Numbered from the stretch's first letter, positions 41,895-50,708 are shown. The stretch is DNA of 64,000 nucleotides from Flavonifractor sp963557075 (GCA_963557075.1 CAUWDA010000008.1:9888-73887), one strand, 5' to 3'. The notes: generated by a model from the letters alone, not told the origin. Program-made: numbers and translations.

Positions 41895-42082
41895 AAAGAG
41901 TCTGTTGCAAAATGCGCAAAAGACCTGTCATTCCGAGAAAAATGGCCGCCCGGTGGGCGGCCATTTTTCGTGGGGATCCGTCTCAATTTGCTGAGAAAAC
42001 GGATTGCCACGCCAGTGTGCTCACTGGCTCGCAATGACAGACTTGTGCGGAATCGCAATTTTGCAGCAGGCCCTGTAAAAAG
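41887..42082. mobile_element. MITE-like palindromic insertion with 12-base flanking direct repeats
   Basis: CCCTGTAAAAAG stands at 41887-41898 and again at 42071-42082. The 172 bases between them begin with CTGTTGCAAAAT and end with the near-complement ATTTTGCAGCAGG, and carry a second nested pair, CTGTCATTCCGAG and CTCGCAATGACAG. No coding sequence. The inner string (GCAATGACAG, ACGGATTGCCACGCC) resembles a dispersed intergenic repeat of gut Clostridia (from memory). Confidence 0.75.
41938..41968. terminator. Terminator-like hairpin inside the MITE-like element
   Basis: AAAAATGGCCGCCC-GGT-GGGCGGCCATTTTT, perfect 14-bp arms. It gives the dnaC-like transcript an early new terminator. Confidence 0.85.
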
Positions 42083-42115
42083 CGGCAGAGGAGCGTTAGC
42101 TCCTCTGCCGCTTTT
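42078..42115. terminator. Original terminator of the helicase-loader gene
   Basis: AAAAGCGGCAGAGGAGC-GTTA-GCTCCTCTGCCGCTTTT, perfect 17-bp arms. It abuts the second copy of CCCTGTAAAAAG, which repeats the end of the gene including TAA. Confidence 0.9.
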
Positions 42116-42129
42116 GTCGTCAAAGCAAT

Positions 42130-42339
42130 TTATTTTACCCAAAGTGCGCTTGAGTAGTAAATGGCCCCTGTTAGGCGGAACGTAAGCGCCATCGCACGAT
42201 AGGTCGGCATCCGTGCAAACAGCTCCGGTATGTATCTGAATTCATCGAAGCCCAGCGTCGCAGTGATCAGGTTGCCGATGGTAAACAGGATGAACCCTAT
42301 GATCCTTAGCGCCAGCTTCCTGGGATCTTTGCACTTCAT
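42130..42339 (-). CDS. Small membrane protein, unknown function
   Basis: The 69-residue protein starts KCKDPRKLALRIIGFILFTI, has one clear hydrophobic segment (IIGFILFTIGNLITATLGF) and a second weaker one near the C-terminus (FRLTGAIYYSSALWV). GGAAGGGAAGG lies seven bases upstream of the ATG at 42339, which decides the start; the frame is open 20 codons further. No family recognised. Confidence 0.6.
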   Translation of the reverse strand: MKCKDPRKLALRIIGFILFTIGNLITATLGFDEFRYIPELFARMPTYRAMALTFRLTGAIYYSSALWVK

Positions 42340-42465
42340 CGGTCTGCCTTCCCTTCCGATCCCAACCGAAATTACAACACCAATGTAGCATGTATACACA
42401 AAAATACTTTACTTTTTTCTGATGTTTTTATGATATTTTTATGAATCTCGGCAAAGACCGGCGGC

Positions 42466-44709
42466 TCACATCTGCTGATGGAAGGTGCGCTTGATGACCT
42501 CCAGCTGCTGCTCCCGGCTCAGGCGGGAGAAGTTCACCGCGTAACCCGACACCCGGATGGTGAGGGTGGGGTACTGCTCGGGATGCTCCATGGCGTCCTC
42601 CAGCAGCTGCCGGTTGAGCACGTTGACGTTGAGGTGGTGGGCACCCTGGAGGAAGTAGCCGTCCAGAATGTGCACCAGGTTGTCCACCCGCTCGGTCTCG
42701 CTCTTGCCCAGAGCGGCGGGCACGATGGAGAAGGTGTTGGACACGCCGTCCTGACACACCGCCCGGTAGGGGATCTTGGCCACCGAGTTGAGGGAGGCCA
42801 GGGCCCCGCTCCTGTCCCGGCCGTGCATGGGGTTGGCGCCGGGGGCGAAGGGCTCCCCCGCCTTGCGGCCGTCGGGGGTGGCCCCCGTCTTTTTGCCGTA
42901 CATCACGTTGGAGGTGATGGTGAGGGCGGACAGGGTGTGGATGGCGCCCCGGTACAGGGGATGCTTTTTCAGCTCGGCGGAGAAGTAGGACACCAGCTCC
43001 ACCGCGATATCGTCCACCCGGTCGTCGTCGTTGCCGTACTTGGGGAAGTCCCCCTCCACCTCGAAGTCCACGGCGATGCCCTTCTCGTCGCGGATGGGCC
43101 GCACTTTGGCGAACTTGATGGCGGACAGGGAGTCGGCGGCGATGGACAGCCCCGCCACGCCGAAGGCGGCCAGCCGCTCCACCAGGGTGTCGTGGAGGGC
43201 CATCTGGCTGCTCTCGTAGGCGTATTTGTCGTGCATATAGTGGATGATGTTGATGGTGTCCACATAGAGCTCCGCCACGTAGGACAGCACCTTCTTATAG
43301 TTGCCCAGCACCTTGGGATAGTCCAGCACCTCGTCCCGGTCCAGCTCGATGCCGGGGACGATGACGCCCCCCTTCTTCTCGTCCACGCCGCCGTTGATGG
43401 CGTACAGCAGGCTCTTGGCCAGGTTGGCCCGGGCGCCGAAGAACTGCATCTGCTTGCCCACTGCCATGGCGGACACGCAGCAGGCGATGCAGTAGTCGTC
43501 GCCGTACATGGGCCGCATCAGCTCGTCGCTCTCGTACTGGATAGAGTCGGTGTCGATGCTCATTTTGGCGCAGTAGTCCTTGAAGCCCCGGGGCAGGTGG
43601 GGGCTCCACAGCACCGTCAGGTTGGGCTCGGGGGCGGTGCCCAGGTTGGTGAGGGTATGGAGCATCCGGAAGGAGTTCTTGGTCACCAGGGTGCGGCCGT
43701 CCACCCCCATGCCGCCGATGGACTCGGTGACCCAGGTGGGGTCGCCGCCGAAGAGCTCGTTGTACTCCGGGGTGCGCAGGTGGCGCACCAGCCGCAGCTT
43801 GATAACGAACTGGTCCATCAGCTCCTGGGCCCCCCGCTCGTCCAGCACCCCCCGGTCCAGGTCCCGCTGGATGTAGATGTCCAAGAAGGTGGACACCCGG
43901 CCCAGAGAGGTGGCGGCGCCGTTGTTCTCCTTGATGCCCGCCAGGTAGGCCATGTACAGATTTTGCACCGCCTCACGGGCATTCTCCGCCGGACGGGTGA
44001 TGTCGCAGCCGTATTTGGCGGCCATGGAGGCCATCTGCTCCAGGGCCCGGATCTGCATCTGGACCTCCTCCCGCAGACGGATGCGCTCCTCGGTCATGGG
44101 GCCGTCGATGCGCTCCAGGTCGGCCCTCTTCTCCTCAATGAGAAAGTCGGTGCCGTACAGGGGCACCCGGCGGTAGTCCCCCACGATGCGGCCCCGCCCG
44201 TAGGCGTCGGGCAGGCCGGTGAGCAGGCCCGCATGGCGGGCCAGGCGGGTGCGCTCCGGGTAGGCGTCAAAGACGCCCTCGTTGTGGGTCTTGCGGTAGA
44301 GCCGGAAGTGGCGCTCGATCTCCGGATCCAGCTGGTAGCCGTACTGCTCCAGGGCGGAGGTGGCGTTGCGGATGCCGCCGAAGGGATTGACGATGCGCTT
44401 GAGGGGGGCGTCGGTCTGGAGACCCACGATGACCTCGTTCTCCCGGTCGATGTAGCCGGGGGCGAAGTTGTCGATGCCGGAGACGGCGTGGGTCTCCACG
44501 TCAATGATGCCCTTCTTCACCTCCTCGATAATGAGGGCCTCCGCCTTTTTCCACACCTGAGCCGTTTTTGTGGAAACCGGGGCCAGAAAATCCTCCGTTC
44601 CCAGATACGGAGTGTAATTTTTCTGGATAAAATTACGGACATTCACCAAATGCCGCCACTCGCCGGTGCAAAACCCCTGCCAGGCGGTGCAATTCACATC
44701 AATGCTCAT
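42466..44709 (-). CDS. pflB: Formate C-acetyltransferase (pyruvate formate-lyase)
   Basis: PFL splits pyruvate with CoA into acetyl-CoA and formate by a glycyl-radical mechanism. The 747-residue protein has the active-site cysteine pair in IACCVSAMAVGKQ and the glycyl-radical motif RVSGYAVNFSRLSREQQ near the C-terminus. Upstream segments such as EVIVGLQTDAPLKRIVNPFGG are typical. Its ATG lies inside the last codons of pflA (11-base overlap), so translation is coupled to the activase. It is fermentative central metabolism, alongside PFOR at 51.2 kb. Confidence 0.96.
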   Translation of the reverse strand: MSIDVNCTAWQGFCTGEWRHLVNVRNFIQKNYTPYLGTEDFLAPVSTKTAQVWKKAEALIIEEVKKGIIDVETHAVSGIDNFAPGYIDRENEVIVGLQTDAPLKRIVNPFGGIRNATSALEQYGYQLDPEIERHFRLYRKTHNEGVFDAYPERTRLARHAGLLTGLPDAYGRGRIVGDYRRVPLYGTDFLIEEKRADLERIDGPMTEERIRLREEVQMQIRALEQMASMAAKYGCDITRPAENAREAVQNLYMAYLAGIKENNGAATSLGRVSTFLDIYIQRDLDRGVLDERGAQELMDQFVIKLRLVRHLRTPEYNELFGGDPTWVTESIGGMGVDGRTLVTKNSFRMLHTLTNLGTAPEPNLTVLWSPHLPRGFKDYCAKMSIDTDSIQYESDELMRPMYGDDYCIACCVSAMAVGKQMQFFGARANLAKSLLYAINGGVDEKKGGVIVPGIELDRDEVLDYPKVLGNYKKVLSYVAELYVDTINIIHYMHDKYAYESSQMALHDTLVERLAAFGVAGLSIAADSLSAIKFAKVRPIRDEKGIAVDFEVEGDFPKYGNDDDRVDDIAVELVSYFSAELKKHPLYRGAIHTLSALTITSNVMYGKKTGATPDGRKAGEPFAPGANPMHGRDRSGALASLNSVAKIPYRAVCQDGVSNTFSIVPAALGKSETERVDNLVHILDGYFLQGAHHLNVNVLNRQLLEDAMEHPEQYPTLTIRVSGYAVNFSRLSREQQLEVIKRTFHQQM

Positions 44710-45457
44710 GTTCAGACTCCTTTTCTTCCGTCCCGTTCCCCGAAGCGCAGCTCCGGTTCAGGCGCTCGTTCCATTGTTCCAGGGCCGCCCCATCCATAGG
44801 GGGAACCCCCTCCAGGGGGTAAGGCAGCCCCAGGGCGGCATACTTGTGGACCCCCAGGGTGTGGTAGGGCAGCAGCTCCACCCGCTCGATGTACCGGATG
44901 GTCTTTAAATACTCCTCCAGCCCTGTCAGATGGGCATCCCCGTCGGTGAGGCCGGGCGCCACCACATGCCGGACCCACAGGGGGACGGCGGCCTGCTGGG
45001 CCGCCGCCAGAAAGCGGGAAAATGGTTCCATGGAGCTGCCGGTGACTTTCCGCCAGCCCTCCGGGGTGTAGTGCTTCACGTCCAGCAGGATCAGATCGGT
45101 GTGGGCCAGGATAGCCCCATACTCCCCCAGGCCGCAGCCCGCCGTGTCCAGGCAGGTGTGCAGTCCCGCCTCCTGACACAGCGCCAGACATTCGGCCAGA
45201 AACTCCTGCTGGAGCAGAGGCTCCCCGCCGGAAAAGGTGACCCCGCCCCGGTCCCCATAGTAGGGCCTGTACCGGAGCAGCCGGTCCGTCAGCTGCCGGG
45301 GGGTAACAGTCTCCGCCGGTCCGTCCGCCGCCCAGGTGTCCGGATTGTGGCAGTAGCGGCAGCGCAGGGCGCAGCCCTGCAAAAAGACCACCGACCGGAT
45401 CCCGGGTCCATCCACCAGCCCCATAGACTCCAGAGAGTGGATCCGCCCTTGCGTCAT
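44699..45457 (-). CDS. pflA: Pyruvate formate-lyase-activating enzyme
   Basis: PflA is a radical-SAM enzyme that generates the glycyl radical on PFL. The 252-residue protein has IHSLESMGLVDGPGIRSVVF and the 4Fe-4S motif CALRCRYC, then the GGVTFSGGEPLLQ SAM-binding segment. The ATG at 45457 is chosen because AGGAGG is ten bases upstream and it gives the family length; ATGs at 45466 and 45481 are in frame. The gene order is activase first, then pflB, the reverse of the common order. Promoter at 45587-45615. Confidence 0.95.
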   Translation of the reverse strand: MTQGRIHSLESMGLVDGPGIRSVVFLQGCALRCRYCHNPDTWAADGPAETVTPRQLTDRLLRYRPYYGDRGGVTFSGGEPLLQQEFLAECLALCQEAGLHTCLDTAGCGLGEYGAILAHTDLILLDVKHYTPEGWRKVTGSSMEPFSRFLAAAQQAAVPLWVRHVVAPGLTDGDAHLTGLEEYLKTIRYIERVELLPYHTLGVHKYAALGLPYPLEGVPPMDGAALEQWNERLNRSCASGNGTEEKESEHEH

Positions 45458-45586
45458 CGGGCGCATACCTCCTTTTTCCATAAAGAAAAGCCGACAGTCC
45501 GGGCTTATCTCGCCCAGACGGTCGGCTTCGTTTATCATACTCCATGTGGTAGGCTCCACATTATCCGTCAGTCATATGATAAAATC

Positions 45587-45615
45587 TTTATAGCACGGCC
45601 CCTGCCATTTGTCAA
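45587..45615 (-). promoter_or_regulatory. Strong promoter of pflA-pflB
   Basis: Minus strand: consensus -35 TTGACA (45615-45610), 17-base spacer, -10 TATAAA (45592-45587). The leader is about 120 bases long. Confidence 0.78.
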
Positions 45616-45639
45616 GAGGTTTTCTCCGGAGCAGTCAGG

Positions 45640-46587
45640 TCAGCCGCCGTTTCGGGCAGCCAGGGACACCCAGCCGTTCTGCTCCCGGCGGCGGATGATA
45701 CGCAGGCCGCAGCGCTCCAGCGCGGCCTGCACCTCGTCGGCCCGGGTGTCGATGATGCCGGAGCACAGGAACACCCCGTCCCCGGTGAGCCACTCCCCCG
45801 CCTTGGCGGCCAGGGGCATAATGACGTCGGCCACAATGTTGGCCAGCACCAGGGGATAGCGCCGGGCGCCCAACTCCTTCACCAGGGCCTGGTCGGAGAG
45901 CACATCCCCCGCCCGGACGGTGTACCGGTCCCGGCCGATGCCGTTGAGCCCGGCGTTCTCATAGGCCACGTCCACCGCCTTGGGGTCGATATCCACCGCC
46001 ACCGCGTCGGAGGCCCCCAGAGCCATGGCGGCGATGGACAGGATGCCGCTGCCGCAGCCCAGGTCCAGCACCGGCTGGCCGGGGACCACATACTCCTCCA
46101 GTCCCATCAGGCACAGCTGGGTGGAGGCGTGGTTGCCGGTGCCGAAGGTGAGCCCCGGGTTGAGGTACACCGGGGTGCGCCCCTCCGGCGGGGTCTGGTC
46201 CTTCTCCCACTCGGGGACGATCCACAGCTTCTCCCCCACCGCCATGGGCTTGTAGTACTTCTGCCAGGAGTGGGCCCAGTCGTTGTCCCCCAGGGAGGAC
46301 AGGGTATAGGGCCTGTCGATGCCCTCCATCCACTGCTTCAGCTGGGCCTTGCCGTGGTCGTCGTCGGTGACGTAGAACTTCACCCGGCACACCCCGCGCA
46401 TCCGCTCCTCCAGGGCCTCGTCCACATAGTCCCAGTACTGGTGGTTCTGCTCCAGAAAGGCCTTGAAATCCGCCTCATCCTCGATGGCGAACCCGGTGAC
46501 GCCATTGGCGGTAAGCCGGGCGCACAGGCCGTCCAGCTCCTCCTCGGTGGTGTCCACCGCCACCTCCAGCCACTTTAGATCCTCCAT
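45640..46587 (-). CDS. prmA: Ribosomal protein L11 methyltransferase
   Basis: PrmA methylates ribosomal protein L11 with SAM. The 315-residue protein has the N-terminal substrate-recognition domain (WLEVAVDTTEEELDGLCARL) and a class I methyltransferase domain with PGLTFGTGNHASTQLCLMGL, motif I VLDLGCGSGILSIAA, and the NIVADVIMPLA segment. Its ATG overlaps the stop of the upstream degV by one base (ATGA-type), which implies coupling. Confidence 0.95.
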   Translation of the reverse strand: MEDLKWLEVAVDTTEEELDGLCARLTANGVTGFAIEDEADFKAFLEQNHQYWDYVDEALEERMRGVCRVKFYVTDDDHGKAQLKQWMEGIDRPYTLSSLGDNDWAHSWQKYYKPMAVGEKLWIVPEWEKDQTPPEGRTPVYLNPGLTFGTGNHASTQLCLMGLEEYVVPGQPVLDLGCGSGILSIAAMALGASDAVAVDIDPKAVDVAYENAGLNGIGRDRYTVRAGDVLSDQALVKELGARRYPLVLANIVADVIMPLAAKAGEWLTGDGVFLCSGIIDTRADEVQAALERCGLRIIRRREQNGWVSLAARNGG

Positions 46588-47459
46588 CAGCGCACGCTCC
46601 CCAGGAAGAACAGGGCCACGGTGCCGGGGCCGGAGTGGGCGCCGATGACGGGGCCCACATAGTTGATGACCACGGTCTCCACCCCGAAGCGGGCCTTCAC
46701 ATCGTCGGCCACCTTCTGGGCGTCCTCCAGGCAGTCGCCGTGGCTGATGAACACCACCTGGTCCTTGGGGTCCAGGGCGGTCTTTTCCATGTGGTCCACC
46801 AGCGCCTTCAGGGAGGCGTTCCGGCCCCGGGCCGTTCCTACCTTGATCAGATGGCCCTCATCGTCCACATGCATCACCGGCTTGATGGACAGCATGGTGC
46901 CCAGCACGGCGGTGGCGGCGGAGATGCGTCCGCCCCGCTTGAGGAAGTGGAGGTCGTCCACGGTGAACCAGTGGCACAGATTCAGCTTGTGGGCCTCGGT
47001 CCAGTCCCGTACCTCCTCCATGCTCTTGCCCTGGCGCTTCAACCGGGCGGCATGCCACACCAGAAGCCCCTGCCCCAGAGAGGCGCACAGGGTATCCACC
47101 ACATACACCTTCCGCTCGGGGTACTGCTCCATCAGCTCGCCGGCGGCGATCCGGGCGGAGTTGCAGGTGGCGGACAAGCCGGAGGAGAAGGCCAGCACCA
47201 GCACATCCTTCCCTTCCTTCAAAAAGGGCTCGATGGTCTCCGTGTAGTCGGCCACATTGACCGCAGAGGTGGTGGCCACTCCACCGGAGCGCAGGCAGGC
47301 ATAGAAATCCGCCGGGTCGATATCCCGGTTATCCGGCCAGTTGTAATAGGTCCGGTCGTCCATGGTAAAGGACAGAGGCAGCACCTCCACCCCCAGTTCC
47401 TTCACCATTTCGTCGGACAGGTCCGCAGAGGAATCGGTCAAAATCACATAGTCTCCCAT
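46587..47459 (-). CDS. DegV family fatty-acid-binding protein (FakB-like)
   Basis: DegV/FakB proteins hold a fatty acid and present it to the kinase FakA. The 290-residue protein begins YVILTDSSADLSDEMVKELG, then VLPLSFTMDDRTYYNWPDNR, and has SGGVATTSAVNVADYTETIEPFLKEGKDVLVL (SGGVATTSAVN binds the carboxylate), SSGLSATCNSARIAAGEL and FLKRGGRISAATAVLGTMLSIKPVM. A FakA-like kinase is encoded at 58367-60043 in the same window. It is cotranscribed with prmA. Confidence 0.93.
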   Translation of the reverse strand: MGDYVILTDSSADLSDEMVKELGVEVLPLSFTMDDRTYYNWPDNRDIDPADFYACLRSGGVATTSAVNVADYTETIEPFLKEGKDVLVLAFSSGLSATCNSARIAAGELMEQYPERKVYVVDTLCASLGQGLLVWHAARLKRQGKSMEEVRDWTEAHKLNLCHWFTVDDLHFLKRGGRISAATAVLGTMLSIKPVMHVDDEGHLIKVGTARGRNASLKALVDHMEKTALDPKDQVVFISHGDCLEDAQKVADDVKARFGVETVVINYVGPVIGAHSGPGTVALFFLGSVR

Positions 47460-47512
47460 TGTTTCAGAGAACCTCCTGTTTTTTCTGATTTCAATGCGCC
47501 TGCGGCGCAGGA

Positions 47513-48049
47513 TCAGTCTTTTTTCTTCTTCTCTTTCTCGTTTGCGGGCATCTTTGCCCGCAGCAGCTCCAGAATACGCTGGCAGGCCAGCTTGTCGGCG
47601 TAGCTGCGCAGAGCCAGGGACAGCGCCAGGCCGGGCAGATCCTCTTCCCCGGCGGTAGGGTCCAGGGACCCGGCGGTCACATCCAGCGCCCGGTCCAGCT
47701 CCATGCAGAACTGCTCATACAGTCCCCTGGGCTCCTGCCCCTGAGCCGCCGAGGCCAGCAGCAGTCCGGCATCCTTTACCGACAGCACCTGCTTCAGGGC
47801 GCAAAGGGCGGTGAGATAGGCCAGGTGGGTGCGGGAATACCGCTTGCCCTCCGCCCGGGGCATGGCGCCATCCTTGATATAATTATTCACCATAGCGGAG
47901 GTGAGGACCTCCCCCTCCCCATAGTGGATGAGTTGGCGTGGCATATAGTTGATGAGCTGGTCCATATACAGCCCGATGTCGGGAAATCCCTCCCACTCTA
48001 CCGGCCGTTCGCCCTCCAGCCGCTCTTTCAGCCCACGGATCTCTTCCAA
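47513..48049 (-). CDS. DUF1836 domain protein, putative regulator
   Basis: The 178-residue protein matches the DUF1836 pattern: LYMDQLINYMPRQLIHYGEG, then LTSAMVNNYIKDGAMPRAEG and KRYSRTHLAYLTALCALKQV. The middle part (VNNYIKDGAMP-KRYSRTHL) looks like a MerR-type helix-turn-helix, so DNA binding is plausible. The start is TTG at 48049, five bases after AGGAGGAG; no ATG fits as well. It ends in a lysine-rich tail (EKEKKKKD). It is divergent from the amino-acid ABC transporter, with a dyad in between. Confidence 0.8.
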   Translation of the reverse strand: MEEIRGLKERLEGERPVEWEGFPDIGLYMDQLINYMPRQLIHYGEGEVLTSAMVNNYIKDGAMPRAEGKRYSRTHLAYLTALCALKQVLSVKDAGLLLASAAQGQEPRGLYEQFCMELDRALDVTAGSLDPTAGEEDLPGLALSLALRSYADKLACQRILELLRAKMPANEKEKKKKD

Positions 48050-48163
48050 AGAGTCTCCTCCTTTCTGGTTTTCAAAACCACATCTAAGCATATCGCCGTC
48101 ATTATACCACATTGCTTTCCCCGAAGTAAAGCCTTTCAGTGCCTGAAAACCGGTCTCTTGGCC

Positions 48164-48182
48164 CACATAACAAGATTATGTG
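48164..48182. promoter_or_regulatory. Dyad between DUF1836 gene and ABC transporter
   Basis: CACATAA-CAAGA-TTATGTG, perfect 7-bp half-sites, about 80 bases upstream of the transporter -35. Candidate operator; which protein binds it is unknown. Confidence 0.4.
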
Positions 48183-48264
48183 ACCTTCTCCCCTCTTTTT
48201 GCACATGGAGAGAGGGGCTATAAAAGCGCTTGTAATTTTGTGCGGTTTGACGAATGAATAAATA

Positions 48265-48292
48265 TTGCACTTTTATGAATATGGTGTATAAT
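48265..48292 (+). promoter_or_regulatory. Promoter of the amino-acid ABC transporter
   Basis: -35 TTGCAC (48265-48270), 16-base spacer, consensus -10 TATAAT (48287-48292), in an AT-rich stretch 70 bases before the start. Confidence 0.75.
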
Positions 48293-48361
48293 GAGAATCA
48301 CCAAATACGAGAGCTGTCCAGAAGCGCCTCGCGAATACCAATGGATAGGAGAGCATGTATC

Positions 48362-49198
48362 ATGAAACATATTAAGAAACTGGCCCTGCTGGGTCTCACC
48401 GCCGTTATGTCCCTGAGTCTGCTGGCCGGCTGCGGCGGCGGCACCACCGGCGCAGCCGATACCCCCGCCGGCGGCAGCACCGCCCCTGTGACCGAGGACC
48501 AGGAGCCCGCCGAGGGCGGCTTCACCACCGTGGAGGAGGGCAAGCTGATCCTCTCCACCAACGCCGAGTTCGCTCCCTACGAGATGCTGGACGACAGCGG
48601 CAACCCCATCGGCATCGACATGGAGGTTGGCGCCGCCATCGCTGAGAAGCTGGGCCTGGAGCTGCAGATCGACGATATGGGTTTTGACGCCGCCCTGCTG
48701 GCTGTCCAGAACGGCCAGAGCGACATCGCCATGGCCGGCATCACCGTGGACGAGGAGCGGCTGGAGGTCATGGACTTCACCGATACCTACGCCACCGGCG
48801 TACAGGTTGTCATCGTTAAGGACGGCTCTGATGTGACTCTGGACAACCTGGGTGAGAAGATGATCGGCACCCAGATGGGCACCACCGGCTTCATCTACTG
48901 CACCGATGACTATGGCGAGGACCACGTCATCGGCTATGAGACTGGCGCTGTGGCCGTGCAGGCTCTGGTCAACGGCCAGATCGATGCCGTAGTCATTGAT
49001 AACCTGCCCGCCCAGTCCTATGTGGAGGCCAACGAGGGTCTGACCATTCTGGATACCGAGTATGCCGTGGAGGACTACGCCATCGGCGTGAAGAAGGGCA
49101 ATACCGCTCTGCTGGAGGCCGTCAACAGCGCCATGGCGGAGCTGAAAGCCGACGGTACCTTCCAGAACATCGTGGACAAGTACATCAAGGCGGACTGA
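48362..49198 (+). CDS. Polar amino-acid ABC transporter, substrate-binding lipoprotein
   Basis: This extracellular binding protein captures a polar amino acid for the adjacent permease. The 278-residue protein has a lipoprotein signal peptide with lipobox LLAGCGGG, a Gly/Thr/Pro-rich linker, and the family-3 solute-binding signature LILSTNAEFAPYEMLDDSGN, then IGIDMEVGAAIAEKLGLELQ. DIAMAGITVDEERLEVMDFT is the second diagnostic segment. AGGAGAG precedes the ATG at 48362; the frame is open upstream through the promoter. First gene of a three-gene operon; exact ligand unknown. Confidence 0.93.
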   Translation: MKHIKKLALLGLTAVMSLSLLAGCGGGTTGAADTPAGGSTAPVTEDQEPAEGGFTTVEEGKLILSTNAEFAPYEMLDDSGNPIGIDMEVGAAIAEKLGLELQIDDMGFDAALLAVQNGQSDIAMAGITVDEERLEVMDFTDTYATGVQVVIVKDGSDVTLDNLGEKMIGTQMGTTGFIYCTDDYGEDHVIGYETGAVAVQALVNGQIDAVVIDNLPAQSYVEANEGLTILDTEYAVEDYAIGVKKGNTALLEAVNSAMAELKADGTFQNIVDKYIKAD

Positions 49199-49279
49199 AT
49201 CCAACAACTGAATCAACCGGAAGAAGGGCGGCGATGAGCCGCCCTTCCCCGGCGTTATAAGAAAGAAAGGAGGGGCCCT

Positions 49280-49999
49280 ATGGAAGCGTGGTTGACGGAT
49301 GTTGTCAATGGCTTTACAAAGGCCTTTATCACCGGAGACCGGTGGAAACTCTATTTGAAGGGCCTGGGGGTCACCCTGGAGCTCACTGTGATCGCCCTTG
49401 CGATGGGCGTGATCCTGGGTGTACTGGTGGCTGTGATCCGGACTGCCCACGATCAGCAGCGCCCCGGGCACCACAATCCCCTGCTGGGCCTTGCCAATAT
49501 CCTCTGTAAGGTCTACACCACTGTGATCCGCGGCACCCCCATGATGGTCCAGCTGCTGATCTGGGCCTTCGTTATCTTCGCCTCCAGCCGCAACCGCACC
49601 CTGATCGGCGCCTTCGGCATCGGCATCAACTCCGGCGCCTATGTGGCTGAGATCGTCCGGGGCGGCCTGATGAGCGTGGACATCGGTCAAAGCGAGGCCG
49701 GGCGCTCTCTGGGGCTGGGATATCTGGATACGATGCGCTTTATCGTCGTTCCCCAGGCCTTTAAAAATATCCTTCCGGCCCTGGGCAACGAGTTCATCAC
49801 CCTGTTTAAGGACACTTCCCTGGTCTCCGCCATCGGCGGCGCCGAGCTGATCTATTACGCCAAGGCGGTGGGGTCCAAAACCTTTGAGGTCATGTATCCC
49901 TACATCGGCATTGCCATTATGTACCTGGCCGTGGTCATGCTTCTCACCTGGCTCCAGGGTAAGCTGGAAAGGAGGCTGCGTCAAAGTGATCGACGTTAA
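49280..49999 (+). CDS. Polar amino-acid ABC transporter permease
   Basis: The 239-residue HisM/GlnP-type protein has about five membrane segments, starting with GLGVTLELTVIALAMGVILG. The conserved VIRGTPMMVQL segment and the EAA loop (QSEAGRSLGLGYLDTMRFIV, then VPQAFKNILPALGNEFI) contact the ATPase. AAAGGAGG lies upstream of the ATG. Its last 14 bases overlap the start of the ATPase gene. Confidence 0.94.
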   Translation: MEAWLTDVVNGFTKAFITGDRWKLYLKGLGVTLELTVIALAMGVILGVLVAVIRTAHDQQRPGHHNPLLGLANILCKVYTTVIRGTPMMVQLLIWAFVIFASSRNRTLIGAFGIGINSGAYVAEIVRGGLMSVDIGQSEAGRSLGLGYLDTMRFIVVPQAFKNILPALGNEFITLFKDTSLVSAIGGAELIYYAKAVGSKTFEVMYPYIGIAIMYLAVVMLLTWLQGKLERRLRQSDRR

Positions 50000-50708
50000 A
50001 CATCTGTCCAAGTCTTTCGGTGACCACCTCGTGCTGGACGACATCTCCGAGCACATCAGTCCCGGCGAAAAGGTGGTCGTTCTGGGCCCCTCCGGCTCCG
50101 GCAAGTCCACCTTCCTGCGGTGTCTCAATCTGCTGGAGCACCCCACCGCCGGTTCCATTACCTTCGAGGGGACCGTGATAACCGACCCCAAGGTGGAGAT
50201 CGACAAGGTCCGTCAGCAGATGGGCATGGTGTTCCAGCACTTCAATCTCTTCCCCAACATGACCATCCGGAAAAATATCACCCTGGCCCCTGTGCGCACC
50301 GGTCTGATGAAGCAGGACGAGGCCGACGAGGCCGCTGTCGCTCTGCTGAAGCGGGTGGATCTGCTGGACAAGGCAGACGCCTACCCCAATCAGCTCTCCG
50401 GCGGCCAGAAGCAGCGCATCGCCATCGTCCGGGCCCTGGCCATGAAGCCCAAGGTGATGCTCTTTGACGAGCCCACCTCCGCTCTGGACCCCGAGATGGT
50501 GGGTGAGGTGCTGGAGGTCATGAAGGAGCTGGCCGATGAGGGCATGACCATGGTGGTGGTCACCCACGAGATGGGCTTCGCCCGCGAGGTGGCCAGCCGG
50601 GTCCTCTTTATGGACGGCGGCCACATTCTGGAGCAGAACGAGCCCCACGCCTTCTTTGCCAACCCCAAAGAGCCCCGCACCATCGAGTTTCTCTCCAAGG
50701 TGCTGTAA
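49986..50708 (+). CDS. Polar amino-acid ABC transporter ATP-binding protein
   Basis: The 240-residue GlnQ-type ATPase shows Walker A GPSGSGKST, Q-loop QHFNLFPNMT, signature LSGGQKQRIAI, Walker B VMLFDEPTSALDPE and the H-loop VVVTHEMGF. The start is GTG at 49986, ten bases after GGAGG, since there is no in-frame ATG near the family N-terminus VIDVKHLSKSFG. It completes the transporter and is followed by a terminator. Confidence 0.94.
   Translation: MIDVKHLSKSFGDHLVLDDISEHISPGEKVVVLGPSGSGKSTFLRCLNLLEHPTAGSITFEGTVITDPKVEIDKVRQQMGMVFQHFNLFPNMTIRKNITLAPVRTGLMKQDEADEAAVALLKRVDLLDKADAYPNQLSGGQKQRIAIVRALAMKPKVMLFDEPTSALDPEMVGEVLEVMKELADEGMTMVVVTHEMGFAREVASRVLFMDGGHILEQNEPHAFFANPKEPRTIEFLSKVL

Noticed and set aside
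41899..42070. Possible CRISPR or small RNA gene after the dnaC-like gene
   Set aside because: There are no regularly spaced direct repeats; the structure is nested inverted repeats with one flanking direct repeat, which fits a MITE-like element better.
42478..44799. A plus-strand open frame of about 770 codons opposite pflB
   Set aside because: Antisense shadow; pflB on the minus strand has the glycyl-radical and cysteine motifs.
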